Of a stretch of DNA of 64,000 nucleotides, positions 1 through 9,371 are shown in pieces. Below the pieces are notes generated by a model. That model saw only the letters and a program-made list of their open reading frames with translations, had not been told where the DNA came from and did no database searches. Numbering within the stretch: position 1 is the first letter of the stretch; every line of letters starts with the position of its first letter. Source of the DNA: Amycolatopsis bartoniae (GTDB lineage Bacteria; Actinomycetota; Actinomycetes; Mycobacteriales; Pseudonocardiaceae); assembly GCF_014191255.1 (NCBI RefSeq), contig NZ_JACHWH010000003.1, forward strand, positions 315,501 through 379,500. Reading direction: 5' to 3'. Position numbers and translations under genes: made by a program.

Positions 1-159
1 TGGTCCGTGCCCGACGGTGCGCGCGAGCTCGCCGGCGCCTACACGCGCCACGGGCTCACCGCCGAGGACTTCGCCGACCGATTCACCCGATTGGCATGGC
101 TGCGTCGGCAGCAGGATTCCGAACTCCTGGGAGATGATCTGCGGCGGAGCCGAACCTGA
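1..159 (+). CDS. C-terminal fragment of an unidentified protein, cut by the window edge
   Basis: An open frame runs in from the left edge and stops at TGA 157-159, giving the last 52 residues of a protein. The tail is charged and rich in Arg, Asp and Leu, with no membrane segment and no motif I recognise. It lies 63 bases upstream of the glycosyltransferase gene on the same strand, so it may belong to the same glycan operon. Function cannot be named from this fragment. Confidence 0.5.
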   Translation, partial: WSVPDGARELAGAYTRHGLTAEDFADRFTRLAWLRRQQDSELLGDDLRRSRT

Positions 160-222
160 GCCGCCGCCGAGCGTCTGACAAGTGTCTCCCCCGACTATCC
201 CCCCGCCCGTGAGGAACAGCGC

Positions 223-1119
223 GTGACGATCACCGACTCCCCGCGTCCCGTCACCGACGCCCGCCGCCCCGAGTTCGAGAACCTCGGCGACGCCATCGCG
301 TTCGCCGCCCGGCACACCCCGAAGCGCAGGCTCGAGCCCTCCGTGACCATCGTCGTGCCGGCCAAGAACGAGGCCGCCAACCTGCGTGAGGTCCTGCCCG
401 AGCTGCCGCCGGTGCACGAGGTGCTCGTCGTGGACGGGCACTCCGACGACGACACCCTGCGGGCCGCGCACGAGGCGCTGCCCGGGGTCCGCGTCATCCA
501 GCAGACCCGCCGTGGCAAGGGGAACGCGCTCGCGTGCGGGTTCCTCGCCGCCTCCGGCGACGTGATCGTCATGTTCGACGCCGACGGCTCCGCCGACCCT
601 GCCGAGATCCCCCGGTTCGTCGACGCGCTCGTCGGGGGCGCCGACTTCGCCAAGGGCAGCCGGTTCGCCCCCGGCGGCGGCAGCCACGACATCACGGCGC
701 TGCGCGCGGCGGGCAACTCGGGGCTGAACCGGCTGAGCAACACGCTGTTCAGCGGCGGGTTCACGGACCTGTGCTACGGCTACAACGCGTTCTGGCGGGA
801 CCTCGTGCCGATGCTCGCGCTGCCGCCGGTGTTCGCCCCCGACGGGCCGCAGATGCGCTGGGGCGACGGGTTCGAGATCGAGACCGTGATCAACTGCCGG
901 GTCGCCGCGCTGGGCCTGTGGATCACCGAGGTGCCCAGCGTCGAGCGCGCCCGCATCCACGGCGAGACCAACCTGCGCACGTTCAGCGACGGCGGCCGCG
1001 TGCTGCGCACGCTGGTGGCGGAGTGGCAGCGCGTCGGCAAGCAGCGCCGCAGCCGCCGCTTCGGCGCCTTCACCCCGCTTCCGCTGTCCGCGCCGGAGAC
1101 CGCGAGCGAGCCGGTATGA
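223..1119 (+). CDS. GT2-family glycosyltransferase
   Basis: The 298-residue product is a cytoplasmic, membrane-associated family 2 glycosyltransferase that should transfer a sugar from an NDP- or polyprenyl-linked donor. The fold starts near residue 40 (VTIVVPAKNE), the RGKGNAL segment is at 97-103, and the metal-binding DxD equivalent DADG is at 119-122. The overall pattern resembles dolichol-phosphate-mannose-synthase-like enzymes, but there is no obvious C-terminal membrane anchor. The GTG start at 223 is preceded by GAGGAA at 211-216. Its stop overlaps the start of the next glycosyltransferase gene (ATGA at 1116-1119), so the two are probably translationally coupled. The donor and acceptor cannot be read from sequence. 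Confidence 0.88.
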   Translation: MTITDSPRPVTDARRPEFENLGDAIAFAARHTPKRRLEPSVTIVVPAKNEAANLREVLPELPPVHEVLVVDGHSDDDTLRAAHEALPGVRVIQQTRRGKGNALACGFLAASGDVIVMFDADGSADPAEIPRFVDALVGGADFAKGSRFAPGGGSHDITALRAAGNSGLNRLSNTLFSGGFTDLCYGYNAFWRDLVPMLALPPVFAPDGPQMRWGDGFEIETVINCRVAALGLWITEVPSVERARIHGETNLRTFSDGGRVLRTLVAEWQRVGKQRRSRRFGAFTPLPLSAPETASEPV

Positions 1120-3281
1120 GTGATCCCGCCACGACGGTCGTCGTCTGCGCCTACACCGAGCGGCGCTGGGACGATCTCGTCGCCGGGCTCTCGGCCCTGC
1201 GCGCGCAGACGGTGCCGCCCGGCGAGATCGTTCTCGTGATCGACCACAACCCGGAGCTCGAACGGCGTGCCACCGCGGCGTTCGACGACGTGCTGGTGGT
1301 GCCCAACGCCGGGCGCCGTGGCCTGTCCGGGGCCCGCAACACCGCGATCGAGCTCGCCAAGGGCGAGGTGATCGCGTTCCTCGACGACGACGCGGAGCCC
1401 GAGCCGGACTGGCTCGAACAGCTGCTCGCCGGCTACCGGGACCCGCGCGTGCTCGCGGTCGGCGGCGCCGCGCGCCCGGTGTGGCCGGGGCACGAGCGCA
1501 GCCCGCTGCTGCCCGCCCGCGGCGCGGGCACCGGCGAGCTGGACTGGGTCGTCGGCTGCACGTACACCGGGCAGCCCACCACCGACACGCCGGTGCGCAA
1601 CCTCATGGGCTGCAACATGTCCTTCCGGCGCGAGGCGTTCGAGCTGGCGGGGCTGTTCACCGAGGACCTCGGCCGGGTCGGGCGCACGCCGCTCGGCTGC
1701 GAGGAGACCGAGCTGTGCATCCGGCTGCACCAGGCGTCGCCGGGGTCGGTCGTGTTGTTCCGGCCCGGCGCCGTGGTGCGCCACCGTGTCACGCCGGACC
1801 GGCTCACCTGGAGCTACCTGCGCCGCCGCGGCTGGGGCGAGGGCGTGTCGAAGGCACTGGTCTCCCGGTCGGTCGGCGCCGACGCGGCGCTGTCCACCGA
1901 ACGCGGCTATCTCCAACGGGTGATTCCGGCGGCCGCGGTGCGCGAGCTGAGCCGCCTGCTGCGCGGCCGCGGGTCCGGGCTCGTGGGCCTGCTCGCGCTG
2001 GTCCTCGTGGTGGGCTCCACCGCGGTGGGCTACGCGCGCGGCAAGCTGTCGCGGGAACGCCTGAAGGCGGTGGCGCCGAAGCTCGTGCACGGCCCCATCC
2101 ACGTGGCGACCGTCGACCTCAACCGGATGCCCGCGCAGCTGCCGGTGCCCGCCCGCGCGGTGGGGCACTACCGCGCCGCGCAGGTGCTGGTGCGCGACGG
2201 GGACCGGACCCTGGACGTGGTGCTGCTGCCGGTGCGCCGCGGCGTCGTCCGGCTGGACCTGCTGGGCTTCGGCACGTCCGCGCCCCGGCCGCGCCCGGAC
2301 TTCGAGCGGCCGCTGATCAGCGTCGTGGTGCCCACCGCACACCGCAAGGCGCAGGCGGTGGCGAGCGTGCGGGCCGCACTGGCCGCCGGGTACGAGCGGC
2401 TGGAGATCCTGGTCGTGGACAACCTCCCGCCGGGCCCGGACGGCGACCCCGAGCTGCGCGAGCAGGTCGAGCGGCTCGGCGCGCGCTACCTCGTGGAGCC
2501 GCGCAAGGGCGTGAGCATCGCGCGCAACACCGGCGCGCGGGCGAGCAGCGGCGAGTTCGTCGCGTTCGTCGACGAGAACATCCGCGTCGAGCCGGGCTGG
2601 TTCGACGCGGTGGCCGAGGAGTTCGCCACCGACCCCGGGGTCGGCTGCGTGACGGCGATGGTCCTGCCCGCGAGCCTCGAGACCGACGCCGAGGTGCTGT
2701 TCGAACGGCTCAAGGGCTACAGCCAGCACGTGCGCCGCCAGAGGCTCGACCGTGAGACCGTCCGCGAGGACCCGCTGTACCCGCTGTCGCTGGCGCGGTA
2801 CGGGCCGGGCAGCTGCACCACGTGGCGCCGCTCGGTGTTCGACGGCCTCGGCGGGTACGACCCGCTGCTCGGCGCGGGCACCCCGGCGATGGCGGGGGAG
2901 GACCTCGACCTGTTCGTGCGGCTGGCCCGCGCGGGCGGCACGGTGGTCTACACCCCGCACGCCGTCGCGCGGCACACCCACCGCGCCGACTGGCTGGAGC
3001 TGCGCGAGCAGATGCGCGGCTACGGCGTCGGGCTCACCGCGATGCTGCTGCTGTCGGTGCTGCGCAGGCCCGTCGGCGTCTTCTCGATCCTGCGCCGGAT
3101 CCCGCGCGGCATGGCGCGGCTGGCGTCCCGCACCCCGGAGCTGCCGCTGTCCGACCGGGCGGCGCGCTCGCGCCTGCGGCAGCTGCGCCGCGACGAGCGG
3201 TCGGGCATGCTCAGCGGCCCGCTGGCGCTGGCGAGGGCCTGGCGGCGGTACCGGTTCGGCGCCCGCTCCGGCCATCGGTAA
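1116..3281 (+). CDS. Bifunctional protein with two tandem GT2 glycosyltransferase modules
   Basis: The 721-residue product carries two family 2 glycosyltransferase modules. The first spans about 5-260 and has an acidic LDDD motif at 89-92. The second spans about 395-660, starts with LISVVVPTAHR and has a VDEN motif near 485. Between them lies a hydrophobic stretch near 285-305 that could be a membrane segment. Two GT modules in one chain suggest sequential sugar additions in an exopolysaccharide or cell-wall glycan. The ATG at 1116 overlaps the previous stop by 4 bases. The frame is open upstream of 1116, but that part is a shadow of the preceding gene. The second module has an atypical DxD (D-E-N), so it may have altered metal use or low activity. 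Confidence 0.88.
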   Translation: MSDPATTVVVCAYTERRWDDLVAGLSALRAQTVPPGEIVLVIDHNPELERRATAAFDDVLVVPNAGRRGLSGARNTAIELAKGEVIAFLDDDAEPEPDWLEQLLAGYRDPRVLAVGGAARPVWPGHERSPLLPARGAGTGELDWVVGCTYTGQPTTDTPVRNLMGCNMSFRREAFELAGLFTEDLGRVGRTPLGCEETELCIRLHQASPGSVVLFRPGAVVRHRVTPDRLTWSYLRRRGWGEGVSKALVSRSVGADAALSTERGYLQRVIPAAAVRELSRLLRGRGSGLVGLLALVLVVGSTAVGYARGKLSRERLKAVAPKLVHGPIHVATVDLNRMPAQLPVPARAVGHYRAAQVLVRDGDRTLDVVLLPVRRGVVRLDLLGFGTSAPRPRPDFERPLISVVVPTAHRKAQAVASVRAALAAGYERLEILVVDNLPPGPDGDPELREQVERLGARYLVEPRKGVSIARNTGARASSGEFVAFVDENIRVEPGWFDAVAEEFATDPGVGCVTAMVLPASLETDAEVLFERLKGYSQHVRRQRLDRETVREDPLYPLSLARYGPGSCTTWRRSVFDGLGGYDPLLGAGTPAMAGEDLDLFVRLARAGGTVVYTPHAVARHTHRADWLELREQMRGYGVGLTAMLLLSVLRRPVGVFSILRRIPRGMARLASRTPELPLSDRAARSRLRQLRRDERSGMLSGPLALARAWRRYRFGARSGHR

Positions 3282-3314
3282 CCATAGGCAGGCGCGGAAG
3301 GAAGAAGGCGGCGG

Positions 3315-3680
3315 GTGATCGAGCAACTGAGGAACCGGCGGATCACCGCCTACTGCCTGCTCGGCGTCTGCCTGCTGACCGTGCTGCTGATCCTGCTCGG
3401 GCTGACCACACCGGTCCGGACGCTGCTGGTGCTCGCCTTCGTCACCACCTCGCCCGGCTGGGCGCTGATCTCCTACGTCAACGTCCGGCACGTGTCGGTC
3501 ACGTGGATCAGCGCGGTCGGGCTGTCGATCGCCGTCAACCTCGGGATCGCCCAGATCATGGTGCTCACCCACGCGTGGCACCCCGAGGCCGCCACGGTCG
3601 GGCTGGCCTTCGCCAGCGCCGCGCTGCTGGCGCACCACGTCGTGCGCAGCAAGCCACCCCGCGGGGCCGGTGCGCGGTGA
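3315..3680 (+). CDS. Small polytopic membrane protein of the glycan locus
   Basis: The 121-residue product has about three to four hydrophobic segments (roughly 10-30, 32-50, 58-78 and 85-105) and a basic C-terminal tail. I recognise no domain. The GTG start at 3315 follows a purine-rich GGAAGGAAGAAGGCGG stretch that supplies a ribosome binding site. Its TGA stop (3678-3680) overlaps the GTG start of the flippase gene by 4 bases, so it is probably co-translated with it. It could be an accessory subunit for glycan export or polymerisation; that is inference from context only. Confidence 0.75.
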   Translation: MIEQLRNRRITAYCLLGVCLLTVLLILLGLTTPVRTLLVLAFVTTSPGWALISYVNVRHVSVTWISAVGLSIAVNLGIAQIMVLTHAWHPEAATVGLAFASAALLAHHVVRSKPPRGAGAR

Positions 3681-4939
3681 CGCGGTGGGCTCGCCTGCGC
3701 CCCCGGGCGCAGGTCCCGCCCGGCGGCGCGCCGGGGCGGGGCATGTTCGCGGACGGGCTCGCGTTGTCGGCGAGCGCGGCGATCAGCGCGGTCGCCGGGA
3801 TGGTCGGCTGGATCCTCGCCGCGTGGCTGCTGCCCGCGGCCGACGTCGGGCACACGTCGGCGTTCGTCTCGGGGATGCTGCTCATCGCCGGGATCGCGGA
3901 GCTCGGCCTCGGCCCGGCGGTGCTGCGGTGGCTGCCGCGCTCGGGGCCGTTGCAGCGGCTGCTGCTGAAACGCACGTACCTGGTGGTCCTGCTGGGCGGC
4001 CTCGCCGGCGGGATCGTGTTCGTCCTCGTGCCCGCCGGTGGTGCGGTGGCGGCGAACGTCCCCGGCGGGGCGTGGCTGTTCGTGCCCGCCGCGGTCGCCT
4101 GGACGGCGTTCCAGTTCCAGGACGCGGTGCTCACCGGCGTCGGCAAGGCGCGCTGGGTGCCGGTCGAGAACGGCCTCTTCGCGCTGTCGCGGCTGGTGGT
4201 GCTCGTCGCGCTGGCGCCGCTGCTGGGCGGGCTCGGGCTGGTGCTGTCGTGGTTCGCGCCGACCGTGCTGGCGGTGCTCGTGGTGACGGTGCTGGTGTTC
4301 CGCCGCGTGCGGCCGCGGCCCGAGCCGGGCGGCCTGCCCACGCGGGGTGAGGTCGTGCGGCTGCTGGCGCCGACGTACCCGGGCACGGTGTGCGTCGTCG
4401 TGCTCTACAACCTCGTCCCGCTGATCATGCTGCACCGGTTCGGCGCCGACGCGAACGCGGTGTTCTTCGTGGTCTGGACCGCGATCAACGCGCTCGACCT
4501 CGCGGCCAGCATGTTCGTCAACCCGCTCGTGGTGGGCCTGTCCGCGGAGCCGGAGCACGCCCGCGAGCTGGTGCGCCGGTCCGGGGCGCGGCTCGCGATG
4601 GTGTTCGTGCCGCTGCTGGTGCTCGGCGGGCTGCTGGCCGGGGTGCTGCTGCTGATCTTCGGGCCGGAGTACACCCACGGCACGGGCCTGCTGCGGGTGC
4701 TGCTCGCGGCACAGGCGCCGCGGCTGGCCGTGCTGGTCGCGATCGCCGTGCACCTCGGGCAGGGCCGCGGGCTGGGCGTGGCGAAGCTGCACGCCGCCAC
4801 CGCCGCGCTCGCCGTCGGGCTCGCCCTGTTCATGCCCACCGAGCTCGGTTTCGGCCTCGGCCTGCTCGCCGCCCAGTGCGTGCTCGCCGTCGTGGTGCTG
4901 CTGGACCTGCGCCGCCGCCTGCCCCGGGAGCCCGCGTGA
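3677..4939 (+). CDS. Polysaccharide flippase, Wzx/MATE-like (MOP superfamily)
   Basis: The 420-residue product is a polytopic inner-membrane protein with about 12 hydrophobic segments. After a basic N-terminus, the first helix pair begins near residue 20 (GLALSASAAISAVAGMVGW). Length and helix distribution fit the Wzx/oligosaccharide flippase group, which moves lipid-linked glycans across the membrane. The start is GTG 3677, overlapping the preceding TGA; a longer open frame upstream is a shadow of the two upstream genes. The stop overlaps the next gene's GTG at 4936, continuing a chain of coupled genes. A polymerase or other multi-pass transporter remains possible. Confidence 0.78.
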   Translation: MTRWARLRPRAQVPPGGAPGRGMFADGLALSASAAISAVAGMVGWILAAWLLPAADVGHTSAFVSGMLLIAGIAELGLGPAVLRWLPRSGPLQRLLLKRTYLVVLLGGLAGGIVFVLVPAGGAVAANVPGGAWLFVPAAVAWTAFQFQDAVLTGVGKARWVPVENGLFALSRLVVLVALAPLLGGLGLVLSWFAPTVLAVLVVTVLVFRRVRPRPEPGGLPTRGEVVRLLAPTYPGTVCVVVLYNLVPLIMLHRFGADANAVFFVVWTAINALDLAASMFVNPLVVGLSAEPEHARELVRRSGARLAMVFVPLLVLGGLLAGVLLLIFGPEYTHGTGLLRVLLAAQAPRLAVLVAIAVHLGQGRGLGVAKLHAATAALAVGLALFMPTELGFGLGLLAAQCVLAVVVLLDLRRRLPREPA

Positions 4940-6930
4940 GCGCGCCGACGCGGTTCCTGCGGGCGCTGCGCCCGGCTCGCCCGGTCCGCCGCCACCCCGG
5001 CACGAACAAGCCGATGCACTACACGGTGCCCGGCGGCCCCACCCGCTACATCCCCACCAGCGGGCTGCTGACCCCGCCGGAGGAGCTGCCCGGCCGTCCG
5101 CGCGCCGCCGAGTCGCGGCCGCGGCTGGGCCGGGGGCCGGGGCGCCCGGCGTTCCTCGCCGACCCGTACTTCGGGCCCGGGCTCGCCGCCGTCGCCGCGA
5201 TCCTCTGGGTGGTGGGCCTGCACCCGGTGCCGCCGTCGGCGATCGGCGCGATCGGGCTCATCGCGAACCTGTCCATCCCGACGCTGCTGGCGTACCCGCT
5301 GCTGATCGCGTCGGTGGTGCTGGAGCTGTTGCGCTACCAGCCGCGCACCTGGTTCATGTCGGGCTACACGCTGCTCGGCGTCGTGTTCGTCTACGGCCTG
5401 CAGCCCGCCGTCGAGGAGGTCGCGCGGCTGCCGACCGCGTGGCTGCACTCCGGGTTCGCCGAGTACATCGCGAACCACGGCGAGGTCCTGCAGGGCTACG
5501 ACGCGCGCTTCTCGTGGGCCGGGTTCTTCTCGCTGATCGCGATGGTCACCAAGGCCGCGGGCATCCCGAACGCGCTGTCGCTGATCAACTGGGCGCCGGT
5601 GGTGCTGGCCGGGCTGATGGTGCTCGGCACACGGGCGCTCGCGGTGTCCGCGCTCGGCAACCGGCGGGCGTCCTGGTTCGCGCCGTGGCTGTTCCTGGTC
5701 GGCGACTGGACCGAGCAGGACTACTTCTCCCCGCAGGCCACCGCCATGGTGCTGATGCTGGCCGCGCTCACGCTGACGTTCCGGCACCTGGTCCGGCCGC
5801 GGCTGACCGAACCGGTCCGGGCGCGGATGCGCGTGCGCCTGGCCCCGCGGTCCAGCCCGAAGGCGCGGCTGGTCGCGCAGGGCTCGGTGGTGCTGATCGG
5901 GCTCGGGCTCGCGCCCACCCACCAGCTCACCCCGTTCGTGCTGGCCGGGATGCTGCTGCTGCTCCTGCTGTTCGGGCGGCTGTGGCCGGCGTGGCTGCCG
6001 TTCGTCGTGTTCGGCGCCGCGGTGGTGTGGTTCTCCCTCGGCGCGTCGGACTTCTGGACCGGGCAGCTGGTGCAGATGCTGCTCAGCCCGCTCGGCGACG
6101 TCAGCGCCTCGGTGGACCAGGGCCTGTTCAGCCGGCTGTCCGGGGACATCGGGCACCTCGTCGTGCTGCTGGTGCGGATCGCGGCGAGCGGGTTCGTGGC
6201 CCTGCTGGCCGCGCTCGGGATCATCCTGATGCGGCGGGACAACCTGCGCTCGTGGCTGCTGCCGGTGCTGTGCGCGGCGCCGTTCGGGCTCGCGCTGGTC
6301 CAGTCCTACGGCGGCGAGGTCTTCATGCGCTGCTTCCTGTTCGCGCTGCCGATCATGGCGCTGCCCGCGTCGATCCTGCTCGAACGGGCGCTGACCGAGG
6401 CGCGCAAGCTGCGCTGGCGCAACCGGCCCAGCAGGACGATGGCCGTCGCCGGGATCCCGTGGCTCGTGCTCACCCTGCTGGCCACCATGACGCTGATCGC
6501 GCGCGGCGGGAACGACGCCTATACCTCGATGAGCAAACAGGACGTCGCCGCCGCGTCCTGGGCGATCGGGCAGGCCCGGCCGGGGCAGCGCGTGGACTCC
6601 CTCGTCAACGCCGTGCCGCTGGCGTTCGCCCGGGTCGGCGAGGTCGACCAGTCCGAGGCCGACATCTACTGCACGGACCTTGTGCACGTGCCCGCGGCCG
6701 TCGAGTGCCTGCAGGAGAAGGGGCCCGACTATCTTGTCGTCACCGAACCGCAGTTCGCGTACCTGAAGATCCTCAACGCCGCCGCGCCGGACTACGAGGA
6801 CCAGCTGCTGCGGGGACTGCAGGAGACCCAGCTCTACCGGGTCGTGTTCAACGACGAGGGTGCCCTGGTGCTCGGCCGGGCGAGCGTGGCGCTGCAGAAC
6901 GTGCAGCCCGCGGAGGGGGGAACGGGATGA
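4936..6930 (+). CDS. Large polytopic membrane protein of the glycan locus, possibly a GT-C-like enzyme or polymerase
   Basis: The 664-residue product has a proline-rich cytoplasmic N-terminus of about 75 residues, about 10-12 membrane helices between roughly 78 and 520, and a soluble C-terminal domain of about 140 residues. The helices plus a soluble C-terminal domain resemble GT-C enzymes or O-antigen-polymerase-like proteins, but I see no diagnostic motif. A WTEQDYFSPQ stretch sits in an outer loop near 258 and could be functional. The GTG start at 4936 overlaps the flippase stop by 4 bases. Within the operon it is the best candidate for a glycan polymerase or a lipid-linked-sugar transferase, which is inference. 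Confidence 0.72.
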   Translation: MSAPTRFLRALRPARPVRRHPGTNKPMHYTVPGGPTRYIPTSGLLTPPEELPGRPRAAESRPRLGRGPGRPAFLADPYFGPGLAAVAAILWVVGLHPVPPSAIGAIGLIANLSIPTLLAYPLLIASVVLELLRYQPRTWFMSGYTLLGVVFVYGLQPAVEEVARLPTAWLHSGFAEYIANHGEVLQGYDARFSWAGFFSLIAMVTKAAGIPNALSLINWAPVVLAGLMVLGTRALAVSALGNRRASWFAPWLFLVGDWTEQDYFSPQATAMVLMLAALTLTFRHLVRPRLTEPVRARMRVRLAPRSSPKARLVAQGSVVLIGLGLAPTHQLTPFVLAGMLLLLLLFGRLWPAWLPFVVFGAAVVWFSLGASDFWTGQLVQMLLSPLGDVSASVDQGLFSRLSGDIGHLVVLLVRIAASGFVALLAALGIILMRRDNLRSWLLPVLCAAPFGLALVQSYGGEVFMRCFLFALPIMALPASILLERALTEARKLRWRNRPSRTMAVAGIPWLVLTLLATMTLIARGGNDAYTSMSKQDVAAASWAIGQARPGQRVDSLVNAVPLAFARVGEVDQSEADIYCTDLVHVPAAVECLQEKGPDYLVVTEPQFAYLKILNAAAPDYEDQLLRGLQETQLYRVVFNDEGALVLGRASVALQNVQPAEGGTG

Positions 6931-6934
6931 GGCC

Positions 6935-7165
6935 GTGAACGCCGGTGACGTGCTCGTGCTGCTCACCGCGATCTCCGGGGTCGCGCTCCTGGTCGTGCTC
7001 GTGGTGCGCACGGTGCTGAAGGAGATCGCCGTCGGGCGCCGCTCTACGGACTCCGTCAGTGCGCGCACCGAGCGTGTCCGGTTGCTCGACTTCGTCGCGA
7101 TCGCGCTGACGGTGCTGACCGTCGCGGGCGCGATCGCCCGGATCGTGGTGGGCCTGACGGGCTGA
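6935..7165 (+). CDS. Small two-helix membrane protein
   Basis: The 76-residue product has two hydrophobic segments (about 5-25 and 50-72) joined by a basic, polar loop. GTG 6935 is chosen because GGAGGGGGG lies upstream at about 6912-6919, although the spacing is long, and because it sits only 4 bases beyond the preceding stop. It ends just before the convergent glycoside hydrolase gene. No family is recognised. It is probably the last gene of the glycan operon that starts at 223. Confidence 0.65.
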   Translation: MNAGDVLVLLTAISGVALLVVLVVRTVLKEIAVGRRSTDSVSARTERVRLLDFVAIALTVLTVAGAIARIVVGLTG

Positions 7166-7166
7166 G

Positions 7167-8411
7167 TCAGCCCAGGTTGACGGCGAACGGCCCGAGGGTG
7201 ATCGTCGTCCCGCCCTCGTGCAGCAGCTGGGCGGAGGCGGACAGGTTCACCGTCAGCGTCTGCGAGGGCCCGACGAACTTCAGCAGGTTGTCCTCGACGT
7301 CCCGCACCACCTTCACCGTCTTCGCGCGCAGCCGCGGCACGAGCCACTGCCAGGCCTCCGTGAGGCTCGTCGGCGCGACCTTGCCGGTGCCCGGATCGGT
7401 CCACAGTGCCCCGTACGGCAGGTCCGGGCTCGCTTCCGGTTGCCACAGCAGCATCGCGGCGGCGCCGGCCTCCTCGGCGTGGGCGATGGCGTCGAGCGTC
7501 GCCGCCGAACGCGCCTGGTCGTTGTCCGCGGCGGCGGTGGGGTAGAACTCCGACCACCACACCGGCAGCCCGGTCAGGTTCCGCACCCACCGGGTGACGT
7601 CGGTGTAGAAGGCGTCCGCCTCGGCGGGCGTGGTCTGCATGCCCTTGTCCCAGGTGGTGGTGGACCCGTCCACGGCGACGAAGTCCGCGCCGTGCGCGTG
7701 GTCGTTCCAGTACCGGTAGAAGGCCAGCACCCGCTCGTCGACCCGGCCGTAAGGGCCGGTGATCATCGAGTTCGGGTTGCCCGAGGAGAACAGGGTGAAC
7801 ACCGCGTACGGCCCGCCGACCTGCGCGTCCGGCCGCACCTTCTTCACCGCGTCGTAGACCTGGTTGTAGAAGTCGGTGAAGCCCTTCGCGTCCCACGTGT
7901 TGCCCGCGGTGTTCCAGAACCCCTTCAGCTCGTTCCAGACCTGGAAGTAGCGCACCTCCGGGTAGCGCTGCGCCACCTTGGCGGCGAGCGCGGCGAAGTC
8001 CTTGTAGTGCTCGGGCAGGGGAGCGTCGGTCAGCTTGGTCCAGTCCGTGCTGCCCGCCTTGCCGCCCTTCATCCAGTCGGGTGCGCAGCACAGCGTCAGC
8101 ACGGCCGTGCCCTGGGTGCGCCGGATCAGGCCGATCCGGTCGTCCAGGCTCGACCAGTCGTACTGCCCCGGCGAGGGCTCGGGGTTGAGCGCGCCGAAGC
8201 CCATGATGTGCTGGTTCTGCAGCATCGGGCTGGCGCTGAGGATGCGTTCGCCCGCCTGCCGCTCCGCGTCGGGCAGCGACGGGTCGAGGCTGTGCTGGGC
8301 GTGGGTGACCCCGAGCAGCATGCCGCCGTTGTCGACGGGCGGCTGGGCGATGTCGGGCAGCCACGAACCGATCGCGGTCAACAGTGCCGCTACCATCGCG
8401 AGGCTCTTCAC
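7167..8411 (-). CDS. Secreted glycoside hydrolase of clan GH-A (GH39-like)
   Basis: From the GTG at 8411 the product is 414 residues, with a short N-terminal hydrophobic segment (about 2-20) that should serve as a signal peptide or anchor. The catalytic domain has a typical clan GH-A TIM-barrel layout: an N-E pair at 160-161 (VWNELKG) for the acid/base and a Glu at 288 (WWSEFYP) for the nucleophile. A C-terminal beta-rich region of about 90 residues follows. The substrate is unknown; xylosidase/iduronidase-like (GH39) or GH5-like enzymes are the closest in pattern. The gene runs opposite to the glycan operon and is convergent with it, and it is divergent from the GT2 gene at 8483 with 71 bases between. 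Trimming or recycling the local polysaccharide is a plausible job. Confidence 0.8.
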   Translation of the reverse strand: MKSLAMVAALLTAIGSWLPDIAQPPVDNGGMLLGVTHAQHSLDPSLPDAERQAGERILSASPMLQNQHIMGFGALNPEPSPGQYDWSSLDDRIGLIRRTQGTAVLTLCCAPDWMKGGKAGSTDWTKLTDAPLPEHYKDFAALAAKVAQRYPEVRYFQVWNELKGFWNTAGNTWDAKGFTDFYNQVYDAVKKVRPDAQVGGPYAVFTLFSSGNPNSMITGPYGRVDERVLAFYRYWNDHAHGADFVAVDGSTTTWDKGMQTTPAEADAFYTDVTRWVRNLTGLPVWWSEFYPTAAADNDQARSAATLDAIAHAEEAGAAAMLLWQPEASPDLPYGALWTDPGTGKVAPTSLTEAWQWLVPRLRAKTVKVVRDVEDNLLKFVGPSQTLTVNLSASAQLLHEGGTTITLGPFAVNLG

Positions 8412-8482
8412 GAATCCGAGTCTCGCCGAGCCGCGGGCGCGGCGCCTTCCGAAGATTCCGCCCAGAGGGGGAATGCGCGGTG

Positions 8483-9355
8483 ATGAAAGTCGACATTTCG
8501 GTCTGTGTCCCGGCATACCAGGCCGAACGATACCTGGCGGGCACGCTGCGCAGCGTGCTCGCGCAGAGCTTCCGCAACTTCGAGCTCGTCGTCGTGGACA
8601 ACGCTTCCACGGACCGGACCGCCCGCATCCTGGCGGAGTTCCGCGACCCCCGGCTGCGGGTCGTGCGCAACGACACGGTGCTGCCGGTGGCCGAGAACTG
8701 GAACAGGGCGGTCGCCGAGTCGAGGGCGCCGCTGGTCAAGCTCGTCTGCGCCGACGACCTGCTGCACCCGCGCTGCCTGGAGTGGCAGCACGCCGTGCTC
8801 ACCCGCGACCCGGGCCTCGCGCTCGTGTGCGGGCGCCGCACGATGGTCAACGAGCAGTCGCGGCCGATGAGCGTCAACCGGGGGCTGCGGGGCCTGCTCG
8901 GCAAGCACGCGAGCGAGGACGTGATCCGGCGCGTGGTCCGCCACGGCGGCAACCCGCTGGGCGAGCCCGCCGGCGCGTTGTTCCGGCGCGCGGACTTCGA
9001 CGCCGTGGGCGGGTTCGACGGGCGCTGGAAGTTCCCGATGGACCTGGCACTGTGGGTGCGGCTGCTGGAGCGCGGGGACTTCTACGGGATGCGCCAGTCC
9101 GTCGCGGCGTTCCGGATCAGCCGCGGTTCGCTGACCGACGCGCTCGACGACAGCGGTTACGCCGAACAGCGGACGCTCACCGAGGAGCTGGCCGCCACTC
9201 CGGAGTGGCAGGTGCGGCGGCGCGACCGGCTGGTGGGCGCGGCGAAGGCGCCGGGTGCCCGGCTGCGGCGGCAGGCGTTGTTCCTGGTCGCGCGGGCGCA
9301 GGGGGAGCGTGCGGAGCGTGATGTGACGGCCGCCGCACATCACCCATCAGAGTGA
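8483..9355 (+). CDS. GT2-family glycosyltransferase
   Basis: The 290-residue product starts with the classic GT-A opening (VDISVCVPAYQAERYL, residues 3-18), has VVDNASTDRT near 40-50 and a CADDL metal site near 92-96. A second acceptor-side signature (GGFDGRWKFPMDLALWVRL) sits near 175-195. It should transfer one sugar onto a glycan acceptor at the cytoplasmic face. GAGGGGG at 8465-8471 is the ribosome binding site. A GTG at 8480, immediately upstream, is an equally good start. It is followed after 16 bases by the GH16 gene on the same strand, and it diverges from the GH-A gene. Confidence 0.88.
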   Translation: MKVDISVCVPAYQAERYLAGTLRSVLAQSFRNFELVVVDNASTDRTARILAEFRDPRLRVVRNDTVLPVAENWNRAVAESRAPLVKLVCADDLLHPRCLEWQHAVLTRDPGLALVCGRRTMVNEQSRPMSVNRGLRGLLGKHASEDVIRRVVRHGGNPLGEPAGALFRRADFDAVGGFDGRWKFPMDLALWVRLLERGDFYGMRQSVAAFRISRGSLTDALDDSGYAEQRTLTEELAATPEWQVRRRDRLVGAAKAPGARLRRQALFLVARAQGERAERDVTAAAHHPSE

Positions 9356-9371
9356 GGTAGGTTCCTGGGCC

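Noticed and set aside
780..3638. Long minus-strand open frame of 952 codons opposite the glycosyltransferase genes
   Set aside because: It is a high-GC shadow: rich in Arg, Pro, His and Gln, with no family pattern, and antisense to well-supported GT2 genes.
4405..8952. Very long minus-strand open frame of 1515 codons
   Set aside because: It crosses several supported genes in another frame and has the low-complexity composition of a GC-rich shadow.
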